DNA of 15,021 nucleotides from Pseudomonadota bacterium (GTDB taxonomy: Bacteria > Pseudomonadota > Gammaproteobacteria > Burkholderiales > Burkholderiaceae_C): the NCBI GenBank assembly GCA_021798395.1, contig JAJZHS010000007.1:1-15021 (forward strand), read 5' to 3'. The position numbers and the translations under genes were made by a program. Below, one piece after another: positions 7,796 to 14,134 of this stretch. Each line of letters starts with the position of its first letter. Within the stretch, counting starts at the first letter, position 1. The notes beneath the pieces were generated by a model. It made no database searches, was not told where the DNA came from, and was given only the letters and a program-made list of their open reading frames with translations.

Positions 7796-9057
7796 CGCTG
7801 CGCCCCCGCGCGCGCGCACAGCGCGCGCGCGGCGTCGTCGAAGCGACCCAGCACCGCATCGCGGTCGAGGTCGCGCTGCGCGCGCGCGCGTCCCGCCGCC
7901 CCCAGCCGGGCACGCAGCGCGCGGTCCGCCGCCAGCAGGTCCACGGCGCGCGCCATCGCGTCGGCGTCGTCGGGCTCGACGCACACACCGCAGCCGTCGA
8001 TCCAGGCCGCCAGTCCGCTGCCGGCGCGCGCCCCGGCGACGACGGGCCGCGCGCTGGCGAGCATGCCGGTGAGCTTGGACGGCAGCACCAGGTCGGCCGC
8101 GTCGGCGCGCTGCGGCAGCAGGTGGATGTCGGCCATGTTCAGCAATTCGCCCAGGCGCGCGACCGGTTGCAGCGCGAGAAAGGTCACCCGATCCAGGCCG
8201 GCGCATGCGCGCTCGAGCTCGGCGCGGCACGCGCCTTCGCCGCAGAACACGAACCGAACGCCGCGCCTGGCCGCGAGCGCCCGCGCCACCGCGGCCAGGG
8301 TTTCCAGCCCCTGCTTGGCACCCATGTTGCCGGAGTACAGCGCGACAATGCAGTCGGGCCCGATTCCCAGCGCGTCGCGCAGCGCGTTGCGGCCGCCGTC
8401 GGCGGCGAAGGGCTGCGGCACGATCGCGGCCAGGTCGGCCCAATTCGGAAACAGCACCGCGCGGTCGGCGGCGACGCCCTTGGCTCGGAGCCGGTCGACC
8501 ATCTGCGGCGAAATCGCCGAGACGCGGTCGAAACGCCTCAGCAGCCACCGCTCGGCGGCCAGCACGGCACCGCGCAGGCGCGCGCCGCGCAGCAGCCCGA
8601 GGTCGAACGCCGCGTCGACTTCGAAGTCCTGCACGTGCAGCCAGCCGACGGCCCGGCACAGCCGCGTGAACAGCGCGACCTGCGGCGCGCAGACCAGCGG
8701 CGGCTCGACCATCCAGACCAGCTCGGGCTTCCAGCGCCACTGCCCGAAAAGCACCGGGGCGCTGCTCAGCGCGAAGCTCAACAGGTGCAGCAACCGCGCC
8801 GGCCCCGAAGGCCGGCGCGGAACCCAGATCGGACACCGCGTGACCTGGAGGCTGCCGCGGCCCAGCGCATGCGCGCTGCGCCGGTAGCGCAGGCCGCGAT
8901 CCCCGTCGGCGACGCGCCAGTCCGGGTAATAGGGCGGGGCCGTGACGACGCGGACCTCGTGGCCGCGTTCGGCCAGCCAGGCAGCCATGTCGCCGGTGTA
9001 CTTGCCGATTCCGGTGAGCTCGGGCGCGAAATTGATGCCGCAGAGCAGGATCCGCAT
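7792..9057 (-). CDS. WcaI-family GT4 glycosyltransferase
   Basis: Cytoplasmic or membrane-associated retaining glycosyltransferase of 421 residues, close in length to E. coli WcaI (about 407), which adds fucose to the colanic acid primer. GT-B layout: N-terminal acceptor domain beginning MRILLCGINFAPELTGIGKY with the glycine-rich loop, then PPYYPDW (41-47) and HVQDFEVDAAFDLG (141-154); C-terminal donor domain with LYSGNMGAKQGLETL (240-254), FCGEGA (271-276) and LPSKLTGMLASARPVVAG (325-342). The first ATG of this domain, at 9057, overlaps the upstream stop by one base (TGATG) and a G-rich stretch precedes it; the open frame further upstream is a shadow. The gene lies next to the initiating transferase, so it may add the second sugar (inference). 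The donor sugar is not determined, and no GDP-fucose genes are in the window. A 12-bp GC hairpin covers its last codons. Confidence 0.92.
   Translation of the reverse strand: MRILLCGINFAPELTGIGKYTGDMAAWLAERGHEVRVVTAPPYYPDWRVADGDRGLRYRRSAHALGRGSLQVTRCPIWVPRRPSGPARLLHLLSFALSSAPVLFGQWRWKPELVWMVEPPLVCAPQVALFTRLCRAVGWLHVQDFEVDAAFDLGLLRGARLRGAVLAAERWLLRRFDRVSAISPQMVDRLRAKGVAADRAVLFPNWADLAAIVPQPFAADGGRNALRDALGIGPDCIVALYSGNMGAKQGLETLAAVARALAARRGVRFVFCGEGACRAELERACAGLDRVTFLALQPVARLGELLNMADIHLLPQRADAADLVLPSKLTGMLASARPVVAGARAGSGLAAWIDGCGVCVEPDDADAMARAVDLLAADRALRARLGAAGRARAQRDLDRDAVLGRFDDAARALCARAGAQR
7806..7832 (-). promoter_or_regulatory. Perfect 12-bp all-GC hairpin just before the initiating-transferase start codon
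   Basis: Bases 7806-7817 and 7821-7832 are perfect reverse complements made only of C and G, mostly alternating, separated by a three-base loop (ACA on the given strand, TGT in mRNA). The stem ends 10 bases before the ATG at 7795 and takes in part of the only G-rich stretch that could act as its ribosome binding site. The hairpin is seen directly. A role in controlling translation of the coupled downstream gene is inference; the stretch also encodes Ala/Arg-rich residues in a GC-rich gene, so it could be incidental. Confidence 0.5.
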
Positions 9058-9908
9058 CACGTCCCCGTCCCGGCGAGCTCGCGCGTCTTCAGCACGATCA
9101 GGTATTCGTAGAAGGCCTGCAGCGCGGCGTAGGTCAGGCCCGCGCGCCCGTCGAGCACGGCGCCGCGCACGAACAGCATGTAGACGAACTTGATCAGGGG
9201 CCGCAGAGGCAGCCGGTAGAACAGGGCCTTCTGATGTTCGCGGCGCAGATGGAAATCGCGTGCGAACAACGCGCGCCGCACGCTGCAGCGGCCCTTGCCG
9301 CGCCGCACGATCAGTTCGGCCTCCATGCTCGAGTAGACGTTGTGCTTGGCGACCCAATGCGCCAGCCCCTTGGAGAACGGAAAGTGGTCGAACGGCTCGC
9401 GCAATTCGCCGACCGCGCCGTCGACCCGCAGCACCTCGTTGATCTCGCGCTCGTAGTGCCCGCGGCCGACGCGCAGCAAACGGACATAGAACGGCGAAAT
9501 CTGCGCGTGCTTGAGCCAGCGTCCCATGAAAAAGTCGCGACGCCGGATGCGGAACGCCGCGGCGTCGGGTCCGGCCGCCACCGTCGCCGCGATCTCGTCG
9601 CGCAGCGCCTGCGGCACGCGTTCGTCGGCGTCGAGGATCAGCACCCACGGGTGCCTGAACCGCAGCCCGTCCAGAGCGGCATTGCGCTGCGATGCGTACC
9701 CGTCGAAGCGCCGCTGCGTCACGGACGCGCCGAAACGCGTTGCGATCTCGGCCGTGCGGTCGTCGCTGAACGAGTCGAACACGTGGACGTCGTCGCACCA
9801 GTTCACCGACGCCAGGCATCCGGGCAGGTCGTGCTCCTCGTTGCGGGTCAGCACCAGGACCGAGACTCCGTGGCCGGGCATCGCGCCTGCGGGTGCGCGG
9901 TCGCTCAT
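9057..9908 (-). CDS. Family 2 glycosyltransferase, WaaE/KdtX-like
   Basis: Inverting GT-A glycosyltransferase of 283 residues, resembling the WaaE/KdtX group that adds a hexose in LPS core or exopolysaccharide synthesis. Visible motifs: VSVLVLTRNEEHDLPGCL (15-32), the nucleotide-binding VFDSFSDDRT (43-52), YASQRNAAL (71-79), the metal-binding LDADE (92-96), and YEREINEVL (152-160), followed by a C-terminal FYRLPLRPLIKFVYMLFVRG (230-249) characteristic of this subfamily. The start at 9908 has a strong AGGAGG 6 bases upstream and forms an ATGA overlap with the acetyltransferase gene; its stop overlaps the next start. Subfamily placement is from recognised motif layout; the sugar transferred is unknown. 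Confidence 0.9.
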   Translation of the reverse strand: MSDRAPAGAMPGHGVSVLVLTRNEEHDLPGCLASVNWCDDVHVFDSFSDDRTAEIATRFGASVTQRRFDGYASQRNAALDGLRFRHPWVLILDADERVPQALRDEIAATVAAGPDAAAFRIRRRDFFMGRWLKHAQISPFYVRLLRVGRGHYEREINEVLRVDGAVGELREPFDHFPFSKGLAHWVAKHNVYSSMEAELIVRRGKGRCSVRRALFARDFHLRREHQKALFYRLPLRPLIKFVYMLFVRGAVLDGRAGLTYAALQAFYEYLIVLKTRELAGTGT

Positions 9909-10456
9909 GCCTGCCCTCCTCCCCTGGCGCGCACCGGACGCGCCGGCATGCCGGCGCAGATCATTCCCGGCGGCAGGTCGCGGGTGGCCACGCTGCCCAG
10001 CGCGAGCACCGCCCGCGCGCCCACGCGCACTCCGGGCATCACCGTCGCGCGGGCGCAGATCCAGGCATAGTCACCGATCTCGATCGGTGCCGAGCGCAAC
10101 GGAAAGCCGGGATCGTCGGCGTCGTGCGTCGCGCCGCAGAGGTACGCCTGCTGCGACACGATCGCGTGCGTCCCCAGGCGGATCGGACTGGGGTTGTAGA
10201 CGATCGCTTCGTCGGCGATCGCGGCGCCGGTGGCGCAGTGCAGATTCCACGGCGCCCACACGCGCGCACCGGGGTAGACGTGACAATGCGCCTCCATCTG
10301 CGCGCCGAACAGCCGCAGCAGCGCGCTGCGCCATGCGAACAGCGGGCGCGGCGACGTCCTGAAAAGGAGGTTCCAGACAACGCCCCACAGCGCGCGCCGC
10401 ACGCGGTTGCCGCGCGAAAAGGCCGGACGCAGGTAGCGGGGATCGGCGTGATTCAT
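9905..10456 (-). CDS. WcaF-like putative colanic acid O-acetyltransferase (left-handed beta-helix)
   Basis: Acetyl-CoA-dependent O-acetyltransferase of 183 residues, the usual size for WcaF, expected to acetylate a sugar of the lipid-linked unit. Short N-terminal helical part (MNHADPRYLRPAFSRGN, then a hydrophobic RALWGVVWNLLF) is typical of WcaF-like proteins. Imperfect hexapeptide repeats follow at about 64-110 and 124-160, broken by the active-site loop with H111 (GATHDADD) and ending in VATRDLPPGMICAGMPARPV (156-175), the standard end of the family. An upstream open frame reaching 11512 is a shadow of the GT4 gene. The ATG at 10456 overlaps that gene's stop as ATGA. Presence beside a WcaI-like gene suggests the pair act on the same residue, as in colanic acid (inference). 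Confidence 0.93.
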   Translation of the reverse strand: MNHADPRYLRPAFSRGNRVRRALWGVVWNLLFRTSPRPLFAWRSALLRLFGAQMEAHCHVYPGARVWAPWNLHCATGAAIADEAIVYNPSPIRLGTHAIVSQQAYLCGATHDADDPGFPLRSAPIEIGDYAWICARATVMPGVRVGARAVLALGSVATRDLPPGMICAGMPARPVRARGGGQA

Positions 10457-11592
10457 GGCGCGACCGCGGCGAACAGGGCGAACACCCGCTGGGCCACCGC
10501 GGGCATGGCGTAGCGCTGCGCGTGGCTGGCGCGCGCACGCCGACGCATCGCGTCGCGCTCGTGCTCCGGCGTGGCGCGCCAGCGCCGCAACAGGGCGACG
10601 GTTCCGTCGAGCGTGTCGGGCGCGACGAAACCGACGCCATCGGAGTCGACTTCGCGCCAGATGTTGACCTTGTCGGAAACCAGCACCGGTGTGCCGCACG
10701 CCAGCGCCTCGGCCACGACGACGCCGAAGTTCTCCTGGTGCGACGGCAGGATGAAGACTTCGGCCGCCTGCAGGGCGCCCCATTTGACGTCGCCTTCGAG
10801 GTGCCCGGTCCAGTGCACGCGCTGCGCGATCCCGGCCGCGACGGCCCGCTCCCGCAGCGCCGCCAGCCAGCCCGTCTGGTCTGGCCCCGCCATGACCAGG
10901 TCCAGCGTCGCGTCGTCGCGGCACGCCTGGGCGAAGGCGTCGAGCAACAGGTCGCAGCCTTTCTTCTCGTGCAGGCGGCCGAGGAACAGCGCGAACCGCC
11001 TTCCCGCCAGAGCGGGGTGCGCGCGCACGAACGCGTCGGCAACGGCTCCCGGCGGCGACGCCGAACCGAAACCGACCGTCTCCTCGCGCCAGGTGTTGGG
11101 CCAGAACGATGTGCGCGCGGCCGACCGCTCCTCGTCGCAGGTGAAGCACACGGCACGAGCGTCGCGCAGCACGGGGTATTGTCCGCAGCGCCAGTAAAGC
11201 GTCTTCTTGATGTGCTTGGCCGGGTAGGTGCGCTTGAACCACGGGTCGAGCATCCCGTGCGGGAACACGATGTACGGCTTGCGGCAACGCAGGGCTGCGC
11301 GACGTGCCGCGACCCCCGGATACTGCCAAATGCCGTGCTGCACGAGGCCGTCGAAGCGGCCGACATGTCCCGCCAGCCAGCGCGCCAGCGCCGGCGCAAA
11401 GGCGTACCCGCCGTACGCCGGAGCCGCGACATGGACCGGAACGCCCGCGTCGACGCAGCGCTGCCGCGCGTCGACGACGACGATCTCCGAGTGCACGCCG
11501 CACGCCGTCCACGCCCGCGCCAGTTCGACCACGCCGTTGGCCACGCCGCCCGAGCGCGGGTCCAGTGTCGGCACGATCTGCAGCAGCCGCAT
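10453..11592 (-). CDS. GT4 family glycosyltransferase
   Basis: Retaining GT-B glycosyltransferase of 379 residues. N-terminal domain: MRLLQIVPTLDPRSGGVANG with the glycine loop at 15-20, and FPHGMLDPW (110-118). C-terminal donor domain: FALFLGRLHEKKGCDLLLDA (200-219), then the EX7E signature E287 to E295 in SHQENFGVVVAEALACGTPV (284-303). A shadow frame extends upstream to 11862, but the ATG at 11592 follows the polymerase stop after only two bases (TGACCATG) and begins the usual GT4 N-terminus. The HGMLDPW segment is common among GT4 enzymes of Wzx/Wzy polysaccharide loci. Sugar specificity cannot be told. The ribosome binding site is weak, which fits coupled translation. Confidence 0.93.
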   Translation of the reverse strand: MRLLQIVPTLDPRSGGVANGVVELARAWTACGVHSEIVVVDARQRCVDAGVPVHVAAPAYGGYAFAPALARWLAGHVGRFDGLVQHGIWQYPGVAARRAALRCRKPYIVFPHGMLDPWFKRTYPAKHIKKTLYWRCGQYPVLRDARAVCFTCDEERSAARTSFWPNTWREETVGFGSASPPGAVADAFVRAHPALAGRRFALFLGRLHEKKGCDLLLDAFAQACRDDATLDLVMAGPDQTGWLAALRERAVAAGIAQRVHWTGHLEGDVKWGALQAAEVFILPSHQENFGVVVAEALACGTPVLVSDKVNIWREVDSDGVGFVAPDTLDGTVALLRRWRATPEHERDAMRRRARASHAQRYAMPAVAQRVFALFAAVAP

Positions 11593-11594
11593 GG

Positions 11595-12959
11595 TCAACG
11601 CCCGGCCACGGCGCGTCGCCGGCGCGCGTCGAGCACCGGCATCACGAAACGGTGCACCAGCGCCAGCACGATCAGGCTCGGGACGAGGCTGGACACGGCG
11701 ACCCAGTACTGGAACAGGCTCGGCGGGACGAATTGCACGCACGCCGCCACGAAGGTGAACAGGTAGAGCCACCGCGCGGTGATGCTGCCGCGGCCGAGCA
11801 CGACGTAGACGAACGCGATCGAGACCCCGGTGAGCACCCCGTTGAACGGCACCCAGAACCATCCTCCTTCATGGTAGGCATAAATGGCGCCAAATGCCGT
11901 CAAACTTCCGACCGTATGCCCCTCGAGAATCGTCCAGGCGATCACGGACAAATCGCCCCAATATGTTCCGCTGTCGCTCAGCGGGTACAGCTTGTGCGCC
12001 AGGAAGAAATGTGGGACAAAACTCTCGACAATCGACAGATAATATTTTCCTGTCGCATATCCGACAGCATCTATGTAATCCTTAAGATACACCGAAACGT
12101 TGATCAGGTCGGCGCGGTGCATGATCGAATCGATCATCCGCCCGAACAGATCTCCACCGCCGTAGTTGAAATATTCGGACGCCACCAGGATTTTCTCCCG
12201 CCCCAACCCGGAAGCGTGTCCGACCTGGAACTCCCGGAGAAACACCATGAACGGGCTGATGACGAGCAGCACGCCGATGCCGATGGCCAGGAACTTCAGG
12301 CTCGTCCGCTGCTGTCCGAACACCGCCAGCGCGGCCACGAGGACAAACACCGGCGTGATCACGCTGAGGCGCTGCGCCGTCGTCAGCAGAAGGATCACCG
12401 GCACGGCGTAGGCCGCGAGCATCCAGCGCATCGCGCGCCGTTCGCCGTTGCGCCCCGCCCACGCGATGCAGGTGGCCATCGCGCCCATCGCATAGTTCGA
12501 CAGCGCGCCGAGCAGTCCGGCCAGTTTGCTGCGCTGCAGGAAATAGGCGTCGAAGTTCGACGAACTGTAGCTGGTCAGCCCCCCGTGCAGAAAATACAAG
12601 ACCCACACGGCGAAACTCACCACGAAGATCAGACGCCACCGCTGCATGAACACCATGTCGAAGCGCGGAAAAGTGACGACGAAATCCTCCCGCGGGCTTG
12701 CGATCCAGATCACGAATTCGTACCCGGCGATCAGGAACAGGAAGAAGATCACGTCCATGCGAAGGACGTCGGCCACGTCCTGCGGATCCAGCACGTCAAC
12801 CTGCGCCGCGTGCTGGAAGACGATCGGCAGAACGTAATAGCCAACCGAGAACAGGCCGAGCACGCCCAGCGGCATGAAGCGCCCCCAGTCGCTGCGCGCC
12901 ATGCGCAGCACCGTGTACACGCACAAGCCCGCCATCAACGCCGCGTAAAGATATTCCAT
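11595..12959 (-). CDS. Wzy-like oligosaccharide repeat-unit polymerase
   Basis: Integral membrane protein of 454 residues with roughly ten to twelve hydrophobic segments (for example 5-20, 31-48, 69-87, 108-125, 147-167, 178-212, 221-240, 350-362, 371-388, 396-412, 419-438). A large loop at about 241-345 is rich in charged and aromatic residues (NYGGGDLFGRMIDSI, LSIVESFVPHFFL, SDSGTYWGDLSVI). Size, topology and position among glycosyltransferases fit the O-antigen polymerase (Wzy) group, which joins flipped repeat units in the periplasm. Wzy proteins share little sequence, so this is a topology and context call. Base composition falls to roughly half GC around 11870-12200, below the flanking genes, as is often seen for wzy. 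The ATG at 12959 has GGCGAAGG just upstream; a longer frame to 13022 runs into the upstream gene and is less likely. Confidence 0.82.
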   Translation of the reverse strand: MEYLYAALMAGLCVYTVLRMARSDWGRFMPLGVLGLFSVGYYVLPIVFQHAAQVDVLDPQDVADVLRMDVIFFLFLIAGYEFVIWIASPREDFVVTFPRFDMVFMQRWRLIFVVSFAVWVLYFLHGGLTSYSSSNFDAYFLQRSKLAGLLGALSNYAMGAMATCIAWAGRNGERRAMRWMLAAYAVPVILLLTTAQRLSVITPVFVLVAALAVFGQQRTSLKFLAIGIGVLLVISPFMVFLREFQVGHASGLGREKILVASEYFNYGGGDLFGRMIDSIMHRADLINVSVYLKDYIDAVGYATGKYYLSIVESFVPHFFLAHKLYPLSDSGTYWGDLSVIAWTILEGHTVGSLTAFGAIYAYHEGGWFWVPFNGVLTGVSIAFVYVVLGRGSITARWLYLFTFVAACVQFVPPSLFQYWVAVSSLVPSLIVLALVHRFVMPVLDARRRRAVAGR

Positions 12960-12969
12960 GACCTTCGCC

Positions 12970-13995
12970 TCACGCCCCGCCGGCCCAGCGCGCGGTCTGC
13001 GCGGGCAACGCGGCCAGCGCATCGAGCAGGGCGCAACTCAAGGCGACCCGCCGATCGATCTCGCGCCGCGCCAGACGCCGGCGCTGCCGCGGAAACAGGC
13101 GGTCCGGAAAATGCACCGCCCCACGCCACGCGGCCCGCAGCGCGGCGCCGGGCCTGCGCCCGCGCAGCCCCGCCTTGAGTTCCTCGAAACACGCCGCGCC
13201 GCCGCCCACATGCGCCGCGAACTGTTCGAACGCGCGCGCCATGTCCTGCAGCAGTGCAGGATGCTCGACGAACAGATCGACGCCCCGAGCCGAGCAGACC
13301 TCGTAGTTGAGCACGGCCAGCAGCGCGCTGACGGTCTGCCGCCTGCGCTGACGCCGGCTGATTCCGCGCGCGCTGAGCCGGTACGTCAGCAACGGCGCGT
13401 CGATGCGGGCGAATTCGGTGCGATCGACCAGTCGCAGCCAGAGATCGATGTCCTCGGCCGCGGCGTAGTCGCGGTAGCCGCCGATGTCGCGCAACAGCGC
13501 GGTTCGGATCATCACGCTCGGGTGCACCACGGGCTTGTACCGCCGGCGCAGCAGCAGCGCCTGCTTCAACGCCGCGCTCGACGCGATCTGGAACTGCTCG
13601 CCGCCGAGCGATCGGCCCTCGTCGTCGATGCGCACGATGTCCGAGCAGACCACGCCCACCTCGGCGTGCGCGTCGAGGAAAGCGACTTGCGCCGCGATCC
13701 GGTCGGCGCGGCTGATGTCGTCGGCGTCCATGCGCGCGATGAATTCGCCGCGACACGCGCCCAACCCCAGATTCAGCGCGCCGACCAGCCCGACGCCGTC
13801 GGTGCGCAGGCGCACGACGCGCGGATCGGGCAACGCCGCGATGTACGCGACGCCGGAGTCGGCGCTGCCGTCGTCGACCAGGACCAACTCCAGATCCTCG
13901 AAGCTCTGGCCGAGGATGCTGTCGACCGCCGCGGGCAGAAACGGCATGCCGTCGCGCACGGCCAGCAGCACGGAGACCCGCGGCGGGGAGCCCAT
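12970..13995 (-). CDS. Family 2 glycosyltransferase
   Basis: GT-A glycosyltransferase of 341 residues. Conserved parts: PRVSVLLAVRDGMPFLPAAV (5-24), SFEDLELVLVDDGSAD (31-46), ALNLGLGACRGEFIARMDADD (73-93) with the DxD metal site at D90-D92, and EDIDLWLRL (181-189), the acceptor-side acidic motif of GT2 enzymes. The C-terminal ~110 residues are basic and alanine-rich with no membrane segment. A strong ribosome binding site, GGGGAGGG, lies about 8 bases before the ATG at 13995. The polymerase gene begins 10 bases after its stop. It is the first gene of the tightly packed run, so if an internal promoter exists in the 126-base gap, this gene would be first in that transcript. Sugar specificity is unknown. 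Confidence 0.92.
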   Translation of the reverse strand: MGSPPRVSVLLAVRDGMPFLPAAVDSILGQSFEDLELVLVDDGSADSGVAYIAALPDPRVVRLRTDGVGLVGALNLGLGACRGEFIARMDADDISRADRIAAQVAFLDAHAEVGVVCSDIVRIDDEGRSLGGEQFQIASSAALKQALLLRRRYKPVVHPSVMIRTALLRDIGGYRDYAAAEDIDLWLRLVDRTEFARIDAPLLTYRLSARGISRRQRRRQTVSALLAVLNYEVCSARGVDLFVEHPALLQDMARAFEQFAAHVGGGAACFEELKAGLRGRRPGAALRAAWRGAVHFPDRLFPRQRRRLARREIDRRVALSCALLDALAALPAQTARWAGGA

Positions 13996-14121
13996 GACTC
14001 TAGCCCTCCCCGGCCGGCCTGTGGGCCGCCGCGCGGGTGCACGATCGTTGCGGCGGTATCGCCATGCGCCTCATCGCGTGGAACTGCAGGAATGAAAACC
14101 CGGTCGTGCACACATCATAAT
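13996..14121. other. 126-base gap, the only sizeable intergenic stretch in the cluster
   Basis: The gap lies between the DUF6625 gene and the GT2 gene. It holds an 8-bp inverted repeat (GTGCACGA at 14037-14044, TCGTGCAC at 14104-14111; each arm contains the palindrome GTGCAC), a 5-bp hairpin at 14015-14028 next to the GT2 ribosome binding site, and at its upstream end a TATGAT hexamer on the minus strand (about 14114-14119) resembling a -10 box but without a good -35 partner. No run of Ts follows a stem, so I see no rho-independent terminator. It may carry an internal promoter, or may be mostly occupied by the small ORF listed separately. Confidence 0.4.
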
Positions 14122-14134
14122 TCAGCGGACCCAT
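14000..14134 (-). CDS. Possible small ORF, 44 residues, no recognised family
   Basis: An ATG at 14134 opens a 44-codon frame that ends in TAG at 14000-14002. It starts inside the last codons of the DUF6625 gene (13-base overlap) and stops four bases before the GT2 ATG, a spacing that matches the operon's packing. AGGAAG lies 8 bases before the ATG. The product would begin MGPLNYDVCTTGFSFLQFHA and end in a basic, Pro/Ala-rich tail, with no signal peptide or membrane helix. About four fifths of third codon positions are G or C, roughly in keeping with its surroundings. I recognise no family. It could be a real small protein, a leader peptide, the decayed end of a longer frame, or chance. Confidence 0.22.
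   Translation of the reverse strand: MGPLNYDVCTTGFSFLQFHAMRRMAIPPQRSCTRAAAHRPAGEG

Noticed and set aside
6410..8836. Apparent 808-residue fusion ending in the sugar phosphotransferase
   Set aside because: The first ~347 residues are the wrong frame of the WcaI-like gene; the true start at 7795 has an ATGA overlap and gives the usual family length.
7379..8887. Plus-strand ORF of 502 codons opposite two glycosyltransferase/phosphotransferase genes
   Set aside because: Arg/Ser/Ala-rich shadow translation crossing a gene junction, no recognisable domain.
7792..9819. Apparent 675-residue extended form of the WcaI-like glycosyltransferase
   Set aside because: The upstream part is an off-frame reading of the GT2 gene; MRILLCGINFAPE at 9057 is the normal family start.
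11304..13178. Plus-strand ORF of 624 codons opposite the Wzy-like gene
   Set aside because: Antisense to a gene with clear membrane topology; its own translation is His/Arg/Asp-rich with no domain.
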